From NCBI GenBank assembly GCA_934408725.1, contig CAKRVB010000010.1, positions 1 to 64,000 of the forward strand: 64,000 nucleotides of DNA. The letters run 5' to 3'. The position numbers and the translations under genes are program-made. The notes under the pieces were generated by a model. That model did not search any database, was not told the DNA's origin, and was given only the letters and a program-made list of their open reading frames with translations. Numbering within the stretch: the first letter of the stretch is position 1; every line of letters starts with the position of its first letter. The DNA comes from an uncultured Marvinbryantia sp. (lineage in GTDB: Bacteria > Bacillota > Clostridia > Lachnospirales > Lachnospiraceae). This document shows, one piece after another, positions 42,420 through 51,501 of the stretch.

Positions 42420-43439
42420 TTATAAAACCGGTGCAGGCATGGGAACTGCTTTTTCCTGCGCTGCGTGTTTCTTTCCATATTTTTCCGGATCCTTTTTTGC
42501 ATTTCGGACATACTGTCCGGCATTTTCCAGGACGTGTGCATAAGCAGAATAATGCTGCACCTTATCTGACAGGAAATCCGCTTCACTTACCTCGCTCCTG
42601 TTCACTGACTGCACCAGTTCTGTCATTTCTTCCAGCGGCATGGCATCCTCCTCCGGGAGAAGGATGACTTCATGTTTGGATGACGGCAGTACATAATAAT
42701 CCCCTTTCAGTTCTTTTGCGATCCTATCCTGGATATCCGGATTCATAATACCTCCTGCACCAAACTTCTGGTCCACGTTGGTAAGGATATACATGGGCAC
42801 AGGGGATATCTCGCATCCCGGGACCGCCTTAGTCAGGAATTCGCCTATGTTTAAAAACATCATATTCTTTTTTGCGTTTTCCATAGCTGCCCTGTGGATC
42901 TCTTCTCTTGTCGTTCCCCACTGTTCCATGATTCCGTTCGTGATCTTGATGCTGCTGTTTTTGAATGGATACCCAGCCACTACATAATACTGTGCGAAAT
43001 CCCCCTGCTGTTCATGCACCACGCCGGACAGCATCTTCTGGTTTTTCTCTGCATCGCAGATATATACCTGAATATTTGGTTTCATTTCTGCAAAATCCAG
43101 AAAACGCTCCATCGAGATCTGTTCGGTTTCCTTAAGCGCCCCGCAAAAAACTTCCCCCATCTGGAAGCAGATTTTCCGGTAATCCTTTTCTCCGAGCATC
43201 TCCATATCCTGCATATCTTTTGCTTTCATATGAGCATCTAACAGATCTTCCAAATAGACACACGGTGCAATGGAACTTCCATCCGCTTTTTTCACCGACA
43301 GGCTGATACCGGTCATTTTTCTGTCATTTGCCCGCACTACCGTTCTGGTATCCAGGTCACAGTCCTGATATTTTTCAGGCACATATTCTTTGATATGCTG
43401 GCAGATATAGGCCAGCAGTTCTTCTTTCTTCTGTTCCAT
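42420..43439 (-). CDS. DUF5688 family protein
   Basis: A 339-residue soluble protein of the DUF5688 family, common in Lachnospiraceae mobile elements. It has recognisable blocks DFAQYYVVAGYPF, FGAGGIMNPDIQDRIAKELKGDYYVLPSSKHEVILLPEED, and a C-terminal VQHYSAYAHVLENAGQY. No catalytic motif is evident. It is a tandem paralogue of the next gene (43482-44510), sharing block order throughout. The function is unknown. Confidence 0.85.
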   Translation of the reverse strand: MEQKKEELLAYICQHIKEYVPEKYQDCDLDTRTVVRANDRKMTGISLSVKKADGSSIAPCVYLEDLLDAHMKAKDMQDMEMLGEKDYRKICFQMGEVFCGALKETEQISMERFLDFAEMKPNIQVYICDAEKNQKMLSGVVHEQQGDFAQYYVVAGYPFKNSSIKITNGIMEQWGTTREEIHRAAMENAKKNMMFLNIGEFLTKAVPGCEISPVPMYILTNVDQKFGAGGIMNPDIQDRIAKELKGDYYVLPSSKHEVILLPEEDAMPLEEMTELVQSVNRSEVSEADFLSDKVQHYSAYAHVLENAGQYVRNAKKDPEKYGKKHAAQEKAVPMPAPVL

Positions 43440-43481
43440 TTGTATGTTTCCATCCTTTTCTTTTTCCTTTTTCAGAAAAGC

Positions 43482-44510
43482 TTATCCACGTACCATCCCT
43501 GTCCGCTGCTTTGCCGTTTTCTCCTGTTCCTTTCCATACTTTTGTGGATCCGCTTTTACTTTTTTCCGGTACTGGCAGGCATTTTCCAGGGTCTGTGCCG
43601 ACGCTGAATAATGCTGCACATGGTAGGATAAAAGATCTTCTTCCCCCACCCGTTCATTGGCCATTTTGACTTCCGCTGTCAGATCATCCAGATCCGTTTC
43701 CGGATTGTCTGACACAATCAGGACTTCATGGATCGATGACGGGAGCACGTAATAGTCCCCTTCCATCTTATCGGATACCAGTTTCTGGATATCCGGATGT
43801 AAAATCATCCCTGCGCCATAACAGCCTTTTTGATTTGTCAGTACCTGCATGCCTCTTTCTCTGTTTTTTTCCAGTTCGTCTTTTATGCAGGCCCCTTCCA
43901 TAAATTCTTCCATCGGTACCAGCCGCATTTCCTGTTTCATATTTTCCATCGCTGCTTCCCGCAGTTCCTCTTTTGAAACCTTCCACCCCTCCAGCATACG
44001 GTTTGTAACCTTCAGCATGGTATCTTTCAGAAGAAAATCTGCAAGATAATAATATTGTGCAAAATCTCCCATCCTGTCAGAAACCAGTGTTTTCAGCATT
44101 TCCCGGTTTCTGTCCGGATCACAGATCCCAGCACGCAGGGCTGGCTTTACGTATGGGAACGAATGGATCTGGCTGGCTTTTGCAAAATCAAAGTCCGATC
44201 TGGTCATTCTGTTTGCTGCATACACAGATGCCATTTCCCGGCAGATCTTCTGGCAGGTCTCTCTGTCCCCGGCAATCTGTTCCAGATCCCGATACACTGG
44301 ATATTCATATTCTTCTAAAAAACTTTCCAGAAACAGGCAGGCACTGACATGCTCCATTTCCCCCTTTTCTGAAACGATGACCGCCGTCCGCTTCACATCA
44401 TTTTCTTTCAGGATCTCTTCTATCCTGATCCGGTATTTTTCTGTCTGCGGGAGGTAGTCCGGCAGATGCTCTTTCATATATTCAGCTAATTTTTTCTTCA
44501 TCTGCTCCAT
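43482..44510 (-). CDS. DUF5688 family protein (paralogue)
   Basis: A 342-residue soluble protein. It matches its neighbour in DFAQYYYLADFLLKD, YGAGMILHPDIQKLVSDKMEGDYYVLPSSIHEVLIVSDN and VQHYSASAQTLENACQY. It differs strongly in the first 130 residues, so the duplication is old. ATG with GGAAGGAG upstream; its start overlaps a small gene. It lies between the relaxase and the other paralogue. Confidence 0.85.
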   Translation of the reverse strand: MEQMKKKLAEYMKEHLPDYLPQTEKYRIRIEEILKENDVKRTAVIVSEKGEMEHVSACLFLESFLEEYEYPVYRDLEQIAGDRETCQKICREMASVYAANRMTRSDFDFAKASQIHSFPYVKPALRAGICDPDRNREMLKTLVSDRMGDFAQYYYLADFLLKDTMLKVTNRMLEGWKVSKEELREAAMENMKQEMRLVPMEEFMEGACIKDELEKNRERGMQVLTNQKGCYGAGMILHPDIQKLVSDKMEGDYYVLPSSIHEVLIVSDNPETDLDDLTAEVKMANERVGEEDLLSYHVQHYSASAQTLENACQYRKKVKADPQKYGKEQEKTAKQRTGMVRG

Positions 44511-44646
44511 CTGGTTTTCTCCTTCCAGCAGATCTTACGCCTTCATAAAACGTATACATCCGCATCCTGTTCTTTCCTGTATCCTCCGGTTTACTTTCTT
44601 CCAATGTTATGCTTCCGCCCTTTGGCAGCGTCATCTGATAATCCAT
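44482..44646 (-). CDS. Small hypothetical protein, 54 residues
   Basis: ATG 44646 (MDYQMTLPKGGSITLEESKP...) has GAGAGGAC about eight bases upstream and runs to TGA at 44482, overlapping the DUF5688 start by 29 bp. It is hydrophilic and basic at the end (AGRRKPDGADEEKIS). The spacing and ribosome site favour translation, perhaps coupled to the DUF5688 gene. No family is known. Confidence 0.5.
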   Translation of the reverse strand: MDYQMTLPKGGSITLEESKPEDTGKNRMRMYTFYEGVRSAGRRKPDGADEEKIS

Positions 44647-44740
44647 CTCTGGTCCTCTCTTTCATTTTTATTTTCTGCGATCTGTGGTAGTAGGTCTTTT
44701 TTCTTTCAAAACGGCAATGGCATCACCTCTCATCTTTCGT

Positions 44741-46174
44741 TTATTCCGTCAGTTTTCTGCTTCTCTCTATCTCTGTCCTTCCCAGATTCAGTTCCTGATC
44801 TTTTTCTGCATCACTCAGGATTTTCAGTTCCTGGTTCAGGTCTTTTTCCGTCATGCGGTATTCCTTCTGCTTTTCTTTTAGATTTTTGTAACGGCTCCTC
44901 ACTTCTTCCAGTGTCCCGTAACGTTCCACCTCGGATAGAAGCTCTTCTGCTTTTTCATATGCTTCCGGCAAGCCTTCCATGTTTTTCGTAAACCGCTCAT
45001 ATTTTCGCAGTGCCACAAATGCTCCGCTTTTCCGGATTCTGGTGGAGGTGATTCTTTTCTGTTCCGTCAGATACTTCTTTTCCCTGAAAAGCTCTTCCTT
45101 TCGTTCCTGCAGGTCATCCACGGATTCGATATCGTGTTCTACCAGATAACGGATCACATCAGCCAACCTCGTCACTTCCAGTATTTCCTTCCGGTTCGCC
45201 GCCCAGCTCAGTTTCCTGTACTCTGGTTTCCGGATAAAAAAGGTCTGGTTCCATCTGCGGTAAAACTGTTTCTGGTACTCCGGCATCTTCCAGCCAGGTG
45301 ACTTCTGTATCCTGGCACAGATGATGTTTTGCATCTCCCTCCGGCTGCCGTAGGTTGCCATCCGGTAATCCAGTACCTCTCCATACTCTTTGTTTTGAAT
45401 CCGCTCTAGCAGTTCTTCTTTCGTGTATCCCATTCCCAGACGGCTGGTACGGACGGCCTGCTTTCTTCCATCTGGTTTTAATGATAAATACTTTCCGCTT
45501 CGCACCTGATAGCCATGTTCCCTTAAATAGGAAAGAAATGCTTCGTACGTGTCACTGTATTCTATGGCTTCGTCAATATCATCCCGGATGATGTCATACC
45601 AGCTGTACCCGGCCTGTTCCTTTCCCAGTTTTTTCTGGTCCTGTTCATGCTTCCATTCTCCGTAAGTTTTCCCGGTTTTCTGATCTGGTTCCAGAACGGA
45701 AAAACCATACTTTTGGCATAACCGGTCCGTGATGGGCTGTATCCGTTTCTCCCAGTCCCCTCTTGGAGAATGGAATTTTTTTCCTGTTGTTACCCCAACC
45801 GAATCAAACGTGATATGCGCATGAAGGTGCCCCGTATCGTTATGGACGGCAATCAGGTACAGATAGTCTTCCCCCAGAAGCTCTGCGGCAAACTCTTCTG
45901 CAAAGGCCAGGCACTGCCCCGGCGTGATCCTTTCATCCGGTGGAAAGGAAATGACATAATGGAAGCCCTGTGTACCGTCTTCTTTCTCCCAGTACGCTTT
46001 GTTCCTCAGCATGCTCCGGTAAGCCATCTCCCATGTATGCCCGGCTGTTCCTCCAATATAAGTTCCCTGCGCTGTTTTCTCCGGCCTGCAGATATAGCAG
46101 AGATTATGTTTCAGATGCCCGGCCCGGTTACCAGATTTACGCTCTTTCAGACGCAGCAGCTTTGTGATTGCCAT
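44741..46174 (-). CDS. Relaxase/mobilisation nuclease (VirD2-like, MOB-P type)
   Basis: A 477-residue relaxase that nicks oriT and pilots the strand. N-terminal motif I has tyrosine in KHNLCYICRPEKT (Tyr27). Motif III is HNDTGHLHAH (His111, 116, 118, 120), the metal-binding histidines. GFHYVISFPPDE precedes it. The C-terminal 180 residues are helical and coiled. ATG with AAAAAGG; overlaps mobC by 38 bp. It works with MobC at the candidate oriT just upstream. Confidence 0.94.
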   Translation of the reverse strand: MAITKLLRLKERKSGNRAGHLKHNLCYICRPEKTAQGTYIGGTAGHTWEMAYRSMLRNKAYWEKEDGTQGFHYVISFPPDERITPGQCLAFAEEFAAELLGEDYLYLIAVHNDTGHLHAHITFDSVGVTTGKKFHSPRGDWEKRIQPITDRLCQKYGFSVLEPDQKTGKTYGEWKHEQDQKKLGKEQAGYSWYDIIRDDIDEAIEYSDTYEAFLSYLREHGYQVRSGKYLSLKPDGRKQAVRTSRLGMGYTKEELLERIQNKEYGEVLDYRMATYGSRREMQNIICARIQKSPGWKMPEYQKQFYRRWNQTFFIRKPEYRKLSWAANRKEILEVTRLADVIRYLVEHDIESVDDLQERKEELFREKKYLTEQKRITSTRIRKSGAFVALRKYERFTKNMEGLPEAYEKAEELLSEVERYGTLEEVRSRYKNLKEKQKEYRMTEKDLNQELKILSDAEKDQELNLGRTEIERSRKLTE

Positions 46175-46520
46175 GCCTTTTTCTCACTAATTTCCGGTAT
46201 ACCTTTTCATAAGAATCATCCAGTCTGTTTAAAAGTCTGCTCAGTGCATCGGTATCTTCCTTCATTACAAATCCTCTTGCATGGCCTGCCTTTACGATCT
46301 GGTTGATATTATTTCCGATTTTCCGGTTCAGGTAGTCAAGCTCCTTTAAGGCATCCAGTATCTCCACCGGCTGTTCCCTTGCTGTTCCGTTTAAAGCGCA
46401 GTTTCGGACATAGGCAGATCTGGTCTGATGGTTTTTCCGGGCAAGTTCATCGATCCGCCGGATTTCCCGTTCGCTGCAGCGGACAAGGATCACCCTGTCC
46501 TTGTTGTTTTTCTTTCCCAT
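46137..46520 (-). CDS. MobC-like relaxosome accessory protein
   Basis: A 127-residue DNA-binding protein. It has a ribbon-helix-helix-like start (DRVILVRCSEREIRRIDELARKN, TRSAYVRNCALNG) and the MobC block LDYLNRKIGNNINQIVKAGHARG. MobC helps open the oriT for the relaxase. ATG with GGGGAGAC upstream. It is immediately downstream of the candidate oriT and overlaps the relaxase gene. Confidence 0.92.
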   Translation of the reverse strand: MGKKNNKDRVILVRCSEREIRRIDELARKNHQTRSAYVRNCALNGTAREQPVEILDALKELDYLNRKIGNNINQIVKAGHARGFVMKEDTDALSRLLNRLDDSYEKVYRKLVRKRHGNHKAAASERA

Positions 46521-46599
46521 AATCTTTTTTGTCTCCCCTTTTTTCTATATTTCCCGGTGCCAGTACGCTCATCTTTCTTGCGGTTTTTCTCTATCAGAT

Positions 46600-46660
46600 A
46601 AGTAAATGGCAAGATACGCCTTTGTATATACAAAGGCACCCTGGCAGGGAGTTCCCTGCG
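46600..46660 (-). other. Candidate origin of transfer (oriT)
   Basis: A perfect 20-bp palindrome (46618-46637, half-site GCCTTTGTAT) is followed on the minus strand, one base later, by TATCTTGCC (46616-46608). This resembles the RP4/VirD2 nick region YATCCTG-Y. A second 7-bp hairpin GCAGGGA/TCCCTGC (46644-46650/46653-46659) flanks it. The site lies between mobC and the next gene in a 158-bp non-coding gap, the expected place. With this polarity mobC and the relaxase gene would enter the recipient first. Confidence 0.6.
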
Positions 46661-46678
46661 ACCCCGAATCTGCTCATG

Positions 46679-47599
46679 TTATGAGGCAAATTCCCATGAT
46701 CCGCTGTCCAGCCAGTAGATGCCCGTAACCACTGATCCGTCTGATACGGAAAATGTCACTTCGGCTCTTCTGGTGTCCGCATCAATCTGATAGCCTGTCA
46801 CGTCTGCATCTGTGGCTGTCTGATTTTTCCTTCCGTACAGGTAGTGGTACAGCTCATACTGAAGCAGGTATTCATTTCCGATATAATTCTTCAGCTCTTC
46901 CGGGAGATGCCGGATGGAAAATCTGGATGCATCATATGTGTTTTCGGTTTCTTCTGCCTTGCGTTTATCTGTTTCCGGAGCAGTCCTCTGTGCTTCCGGC
47001 ACTGGCGTATCTTCTGCTCTTCTGGCCGGTTCCTCTTGTTCGGTTTCCGTCTCTTCCGGTTCTTTTTCCTTTAAGGCAAACAAATAGAACTCTGGAAGTT
47101 TTGGGAAAAAGGTCACAACGAGTTCTTGGCCTGTCTCACTCCCAAGCTCTGCCAGATACACTTTTGATGCTGCAGAAGATCCGATTAGTTCCCCGGTAAA
47201 CCGGACACTGGATACCGTCAGGTTCTGGTCCTTACAAAAATATGAGAGTGCCGTTACAAATGCACTCTCGCAAAAATTCAATTTCTTTTTTTCTTTGCCC
47301 GTCAGCCCGGATACCCGCATCATCCCGCCAGCCTGTGTTTTCGTTTCTTCTCCAAACACCCATTCAAGTGGAATTGTGTAACTTTCCGCTTCCGTTTCTG
47401 TTAATTTCTGGATATGCACCTGGGCAGGCTTTTTCTCTACCACGGCCGGTTCCTGTCTGGCAAAGAAAACTGCCGCTGCAAGTGCGGTCAGCATTCCTGC
47501 AAAAAACCAGCCATACCGGAATATCGGATGTTCCTGCTGTGTTTCTTCCTTCGCTGGCATCATCCCCTGCTCCTCTTCCAGTCTTTGCTTCTCTTTCAT
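46679..47599 (-). CDS. Membrane-anchored conjugation accessory protein, unknown
   Basis: A 306-residue protein. It has a cytoplasmic 25-residue start, one membrane helix (about 29-47, YGWFFAGMLTALAAAVFFA), an outside domain (about 60-180), an acidic Glu/Thr-rich linker, and a second small domain (about 225-306, RHLPEELKNYIGNEYLLQYELYHYLYG...VTFSVSDGSVVTGIYWL). The two-domain layout recalls VirB8/TcpC-like NTF2-fold proteins, but no family signature is clear. ATG follows GGGGAG. Confidence 0.65.
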   Translation of the reverse strand: MKEKQRLEEEQGMMPAKEETQQEHPIFRYGWFFAGMLTALAAAVFFARQEPAVVEKKPAQVHIQKLTETEAESYTIPLEWVFGEETKTQAGGMMRVSGLTGKEKKKLNFCESAFVTALSYFCKDQNLTVSSVRFTGELIGSSAASKVYLAELGSETGQELVVTFFPKLPEFYLFALKEKEPEETETEQEEPARRAEDTPVPEAQRTAPETDKRKAEETENTYDASRFSIRHLPEELKNYIGNEYLLQYELYHYLYGRKNQTATDADVTGYQIDADTRRAEVTFSVSDGSVVTGIYWLDSGSWEFAS

Positions 47600-47614
47600 G
47601 TGGCTCCCCTCATC

Positions 47615-48805
47615 TTAAAGCCCTTCGTAGGAATAGGCTTTTTCTTTTTTGTTATAGGTTCCTTTGATGGTTTTCCCGGTATTCAATTTGATTTCAAAGG
47701 TTGCTTCCTCCTTCTCCACGTCAATCTTATGGCTGCTCATGGTTCCCACAATCTCGCCTGTCAGCTTTTTGGATAATACATATTCAAATGCCTTATCGTA
47801 AAACTTGTCTTTCCCGCCGCAGTAATCCAGCAGGTTCTGTGACACTTTCAGGATATCAAAGGATGTGGTGACCGTCCTTGTTTCGCCTCCGGATGCACCG
47901 GTGCTTCCGGCTGAACTTCCAGTTGTCCCGGTCGTTATCGTGCCGCTTCCACCAGTGCTTCCAGTTCCAGATGCTCCATACCCGGATGCATTGCCGTTAT
48001 CTTCCGGGCTGTCTGTTTCGTTCTCTTTTTCTGTCTCTGCTTCCGGCAGTTCAGAGAAAACATATTTTTTCTCTTTTACAAAGAACGTGGCAAGCAGTTC
48101 CCTTGCCGGGTCTTCATTTAAGTAAATGTAATGATATACTTTATCACTGTCCTGTTCCCCGTCATATGCCCGTTCTTCAAATGTGATATCGGTCACATCA
48201 GAATAACTGCTTCTGGCGGAATCCACATGCAGGGAATCCCCGAACTGCCGGATAAAGTCTTTATCATCAAATAAACCGTTATAGCTGACCAGGATCTCCG
48301 AAGTCACGCCATGCAGTGTGATATCATAGCCATCTGTACCTTCCGTTTCTTCTGTCTCTGTTTCACGGTAGGACAGCATCTGGTCTGAAAAACTGAAGTT
48401 CATAATCACGTCTGCCTTTGGCATGACAAAATTAATCCTTTTCTCCGTTGTCTCCGTATCCAGCACCGAATAGTTGATCCTGCTTAAGTTCGTATCCTGC
48501 ATATCCAGATCTTTAAATTCCTTTCCATCTTTTGGGGATACCAGGATCGTCACAAACGTATCTTCCGGTATGGACAGGATCGTTGCCGTTCCTGCATCTT
48601 CTTTTAAATACTCCTGATTGAATGCAAACCCGGCATCACTGCTTTTATACAGGGTCACCTCATGGGACACGGCTTCGGTTTCCGGTTCCTCTATTGGAAT
48701 GTCATTCTGATGCTTTTTCACGTTTAAAAAAATCAGGATTGCAAATACCATTACCATAAATACACCGGTAATCACAGCCGGAAGTTTGCTCTTCTTTTTA
48801 TACAT
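47615..48805 (-). CDS. Membrane-anchored surface protein of the conjugation operon, unknown
   Basis: A 396-residue protein with an N-terminal membrane helix (about 10-28), beta-rich outside domains, a Gly/Ser/Thr linker (about 275-312), and a small C-terminal domain (FDILKVSQNLLDYCGG...IKLNTGKTIKGTYNKKEKAYSYEGL) analogous to the end of the neighbouring 306-residue protein. ATG 48805 is chosen since AAAGGAG is seven bases upstream; ATG 48811 is too close to it. The function is unknown, probably in the transfer channel outside the membrane. Confidence 0.65.
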   Translation of the reverse strand: MYKKKSKLPAVITGVFMVMVFAILIFLNVKKHQNDIPIEEPETEAVSHEVTLYKSSDAGFAFNQEYLKEDAGTATILSIPEDTFVTILVSPKDGKEFKDLDMQDTNLSRINYSVLDTETTEKRINFVMPKADVIMNFSFSDQMLSYRETETEETEGTDGYDITLHGVTSEILVSYNGLFDDKDFIRQFGDSLHVDSARSSYSDVTDITFEERAYDGEQDSDKVYHYIYLNEDPARELLATFFVKEKKYVFSELPEAETEKENETDSPEDNGNASGYGASGTGSTGGSGTITTGTTGSSAGSTGASGGETRTVTTSFDILKVSQNLLDYCGGKDKFYDKAFEYVLSKKLTGEIVGTMSSHKIDVEKEEATFEIKLNTGKTIKGTYNKKEKAYSYEGL

Positions 48806-48817
48806 ATCCATTCTCCT

Positions 48818-49390
48818 TTAATTTTCTTCCTCAATGCCTTCCGGATAAATCCGGTAGAACTGATACGCTGTATCATACTCACAGATCAGGTTTTCCTCAT
48901 GGGTAAATCCATCTTCGGTTTCATAAACCAGTTCTGTCCGGTATCCGCTCTCTCCATAGGGTTCCAGAAACGTTGCGCTGGTTAAGTGGCACGTCTGGCC
49001 TGTGATGCCCTGAAGATATAATTCTGCCGTTGTACGAAAAGCTGCTTCTTTATCTCCAAGAAACTTCTTTGCATACCCTTCTTTTCCTTCCCGGTAAAGG
49101 GGTTCTCTTTTTTCCGCTACTGCCTCGGTTTCAGATAAGCCGCTCCTTTCATCCGGGTCTTCACTTCCACCTGCCGGTGTCTTGGCAGGTAATCGTTCTG
49201 TCTGTCGTGTTTCACTTTCTGTACCATCTGTTTTCTCCGATTCACTTTCCTCATCCGTTTCTGTCTCCTGTACTCTTCTGATTCTTCCCGCCAGCCCATG
49301 GCACGTATCCGTAATAATGCCGGGGATGACAATGGACAGCACCATCACGGTCGCCCATAAAATAATAAAATACCAGTTTCTTTTTTTCAT
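48818..49390 (-). CDS. Membrane-anchored acidic protein of the conjugation operon, unknown
   Basis: A 190-residue protein. It has one N-terminal membrane helix (about 6-26, YFIILWATVMVLSIVIPGII), a Glu/Ser/Thr-rich spacer (about 40-95), then a compact outside domain (EGYAKKFLGDKEAAFRTTAELYLQG...YQFYRIYPEG). The layout matches its two neighbours in miniature. ATG with AAGGATG upstream. No family is recognised. Confidence 0.65.
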   Translation of the reverse strand: MKKRNWYFIILWATVMVLSIVIPGIITDTCHGLAGRIRRVQETETDEESESEKTDGTESETRQTERLPAKTPAGGSEDPDERSGLSETEAVAEKREPLYREGKEGYAKKFLGDKEAAFRTTAELYLQGITGQTCHLTSATFLEPYGESGYRTELVYETEDGFTHEENLICEYDTAYQFYRIYPEGIEEEN

Positions 49391-49407
49391 TTTTCTTCAT
49401 CCTTCTG

Positions 49408-51483
49408 TTATGATCCAAAATACCAGTTCCCGCCGTTTCCGATCTGCACTGCATCTGATCCGGTCACCTTTCCTTTCGTTGAACGGAAACAGGTGTATGG
49501 GTGGTTGCGTATCCCTTTTTTCAGGCAGTCATGAACCGCTTCTATGACATATCCCGGTACATTTCCGCCCAGCCTGCTTCTCCAGTAGTTGTCGATACTG
49601 TAGCAATACTGCCCGTTCGCTGTCAGCTGCTGCAGGGCATTGGAACCGCAGTAGGACCATCTGGCAGATTCTGTCCTGTTCATGGCTGATGTGATGACGG
49701 CCAGTGCCCCGTCATAACTGCCATTATCTTCCTGCGCCACAATCGCCCAGATCAGTTCCAGCTGTTCCTGCGTATAAACTGTCCCGTCCGTCTGGTTTCC
49801 GCCACTGCCTTTTTTCGTTTTTCTTACGGTCTGTGTCGTATATCTGCGGATGGAAGTCACCGGCATATAATCTGCCCGGCTGATGGTCGGTCCAGGTCCC
49901 GGATTGGCAGCTGTGTGACAGGAATCCCCGGAGCACTGCACCACCAGCCCTTTCCCTATATAGATTCCAACGTGTGGCCCGGAAGACCAGTACACGATAT
50001 CCCCCGGCTGTGCATCCATGAAGCTGCCAACCATCTGTCCCTGTATGCCCTGTTCTTCTGCAAGTCTTGGCAGCACAATGCCAAACTTAGAAAACAGGCT
50101 CTGGGTAAAACCAGAACAGTCAGCGCCGCTTACAAGGGACGTACCGCCCCAGACATATCCCAGACTGCCAACATACTGCTGTGCCGCCTTTGCAATCTGC
50201 TCTCCCAGTGTGCTGCAGGCTTCTTTCACGGATATTAAAGTGTAGTAACAGCTCCGGTTCTCCTGCGGGGAGATCACTTCCTGCGCCAGCGGCATATCCG
50301 CTTCTCCGATACTTTTTACCAGATCCACAGATGCCTGTGTTTCCAGAAGACTGCTGATCTGGACAAAGCCACGCACATCCCCGGATTCCACAAAGAGCCA
50401 TCCGTCATCCACTGTTTCTAAGATGTATACCAGGCATCCGGATGTGCTCCTGCCTACTTCCCTTGCATCTTTTCTGGCATATTCTAAAATGGATCCACTG
50501 TATAAAAAGACGGCATATTCCTTCTGTGCCAGAACTGGCCGTGTCGTTGTATGGGTATAGGTAAAGGCTGCATTATCTGCAGCCTCACACCACGCTTCCC
50601 CATCCGGGAATGCTTCTGTCCCGATTTCAGTTACCAGTTCCTCAGCCATGGTTTTTTCCAGAAGTTCCTCTTTTTTCACAAATCCACGGACATTTCCGGA
50701 TTCCACGTAAGCCCATGTTTCATCCACCTGATCCAGGATATACAGTTTCCCAAAGTAAGGGATTTCCCCTACCTGCTTTGCATTTGTACCAATGGATTCA
50801 TATACTGCGGTGTTTCCCAGTCCGTCTGCAAGTGTACAGTACCATTCTGCTTCCGGGATCTGAGTAAAGCGGAAGTCTTCTGCATATTCCATGTTCTCTC
50901 CATAGTCTGTCCACGACAAGCTGCAGGATGGAACCTCTGGCAGCCAGGCTGCTTCTGTCTGTGGTTCCGTCTGTCTGGCTGTTTTGTGCTGTGCTTCTGT
51001 TTCTGGTGCATTTTCCTGGCTGCTTCCAGATTCTGCTTTACTTTCTGTTTCCGGCTCCGTAATGATTTCACTATCTGGCTTGTTTTCTGTTACACCCTCA
51101 CTTTCTGTCTCTGCCACTGTTTCCATTTCTGTGTCTGTTTCACTTTCCTCTTCTGTCACCGTCTCACTTTCTGTTTCAGGCTCTGTAATTCTCTCACTCT
51201 CCGTCTCAGATTCGGTCATGGTTTCACTCTCTGTGACTGGCTCCGTGGCTGTTTCATTGCTTTCCAGATCTCCCTTCGTGTCCGGTTCGCTTTTCGCTTC
51301 CGTCTCTGTCTGTGTCACTGCTTCTGTATCCTGCACTTCCGTCAGATCTGTATTGCTTTCTGTTTCTTCTTTTTCTGCACACTCACTTTCGGTTTCCACC
51401 ACTGGCAGATCTTCCGCCAGTACCGGCTGCATCTCACTCATGCATAAAGCCAGTGCACATATTATCCCGACTGCACGTTTCAT
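49408..51483 (-). CDS. Secreted NlpC/P60 peptidoglycan hydrolase with SH3-like and SleB-like domains
   Basis: A 691-residue secreted protein. It has a signal peptide (1-23), an extreme Glu/Thr/Ser repeat region (about 28-175, many TETES-like units), and two SH3-like repeats (NVRGFVKKEELLE and DVRGFVQISSLLE). NlpC/P60 follows, with Cys in SGADCSGFTQ and His in GPHVGIYIGKG. A C-terminal module of about 115 residues resembles cell-wall hydrolase SleB (LIWAIVAQEDNGSY). It opens peptidoglycan for the channel, the VirB1 role. ATG follows GGAAAAGCGAGG. Confidence 0.88.
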   Translation of the reverse strand: MKRAVGIICALALCMSEMQPVLAEDLPVVETESECAEKEETESNTDLTEVQDTEAVTQTETEAKSEPDTKGDLESNETATEPVTESETMTESETESERITEPETESETVTEEESETDTEMETVAETESEGVTENKPDSEIITEPETESKAESGSSQENAPETEAQHKTARQTEPQTEAAWLPEVPSCSLSWTDYGENMEYAEDFRFTQIPEAEWYCTLADGLGNTAVYESIGTNAKQVGEIPYFGKLYILDQVDETWAYVESGNVRGFVKKEELLEKTMAEELVTEIGTEAFPDGEAWCEAADNAAFTYTHTTTRPVLAQKEYAVFLYSGSILEYARKDAREVGRSTSGCLVYILETVDDGWLFVESGDVRGFVQISSLLETQASVDLVKSIGEADMPLAQEVISPQENRSCYYTLISVKEACSTLGEQIAKAAQQYVGSLGYVWGGTSLVSGADCSGFTQSLFSKFGIVLPRLAEEQGIQGQMVGSFMDAQPGDIVYWSSGPHVGIYIGKGLVVQCSGDSCHTAANPGPGPTISRADYMPVTSIRRYTTQTVRKTKKGSGGNQTDGTVYTQEQLELIWAIVAQEDNGSYDGALAVITSAMNRTESARWSYCGSNALQQLTANGQYCYSIDNYWRSRLGGNVPGYVIEAVHDCLKKGIRNHPYTCFRSTKGKVTGSDAVQIGNGGNWYFGS

Positions 51484-51501
51484 CTTTTTCCTCGCTTTTC
51501 C

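Noticed and set aside
44661..44740. 21-codon frame after the relaxase gene (MRGDAIAVLKEKR...)
   Set aside because: No clear ribosome site and too short to support from sequence alone.
51000..51400. Repeated short units resembling a CRISPR or tandem-repeat array
   Set aside because: No regular repeat-spacer structure; the units are codons of an acidic low-complexity protein region.
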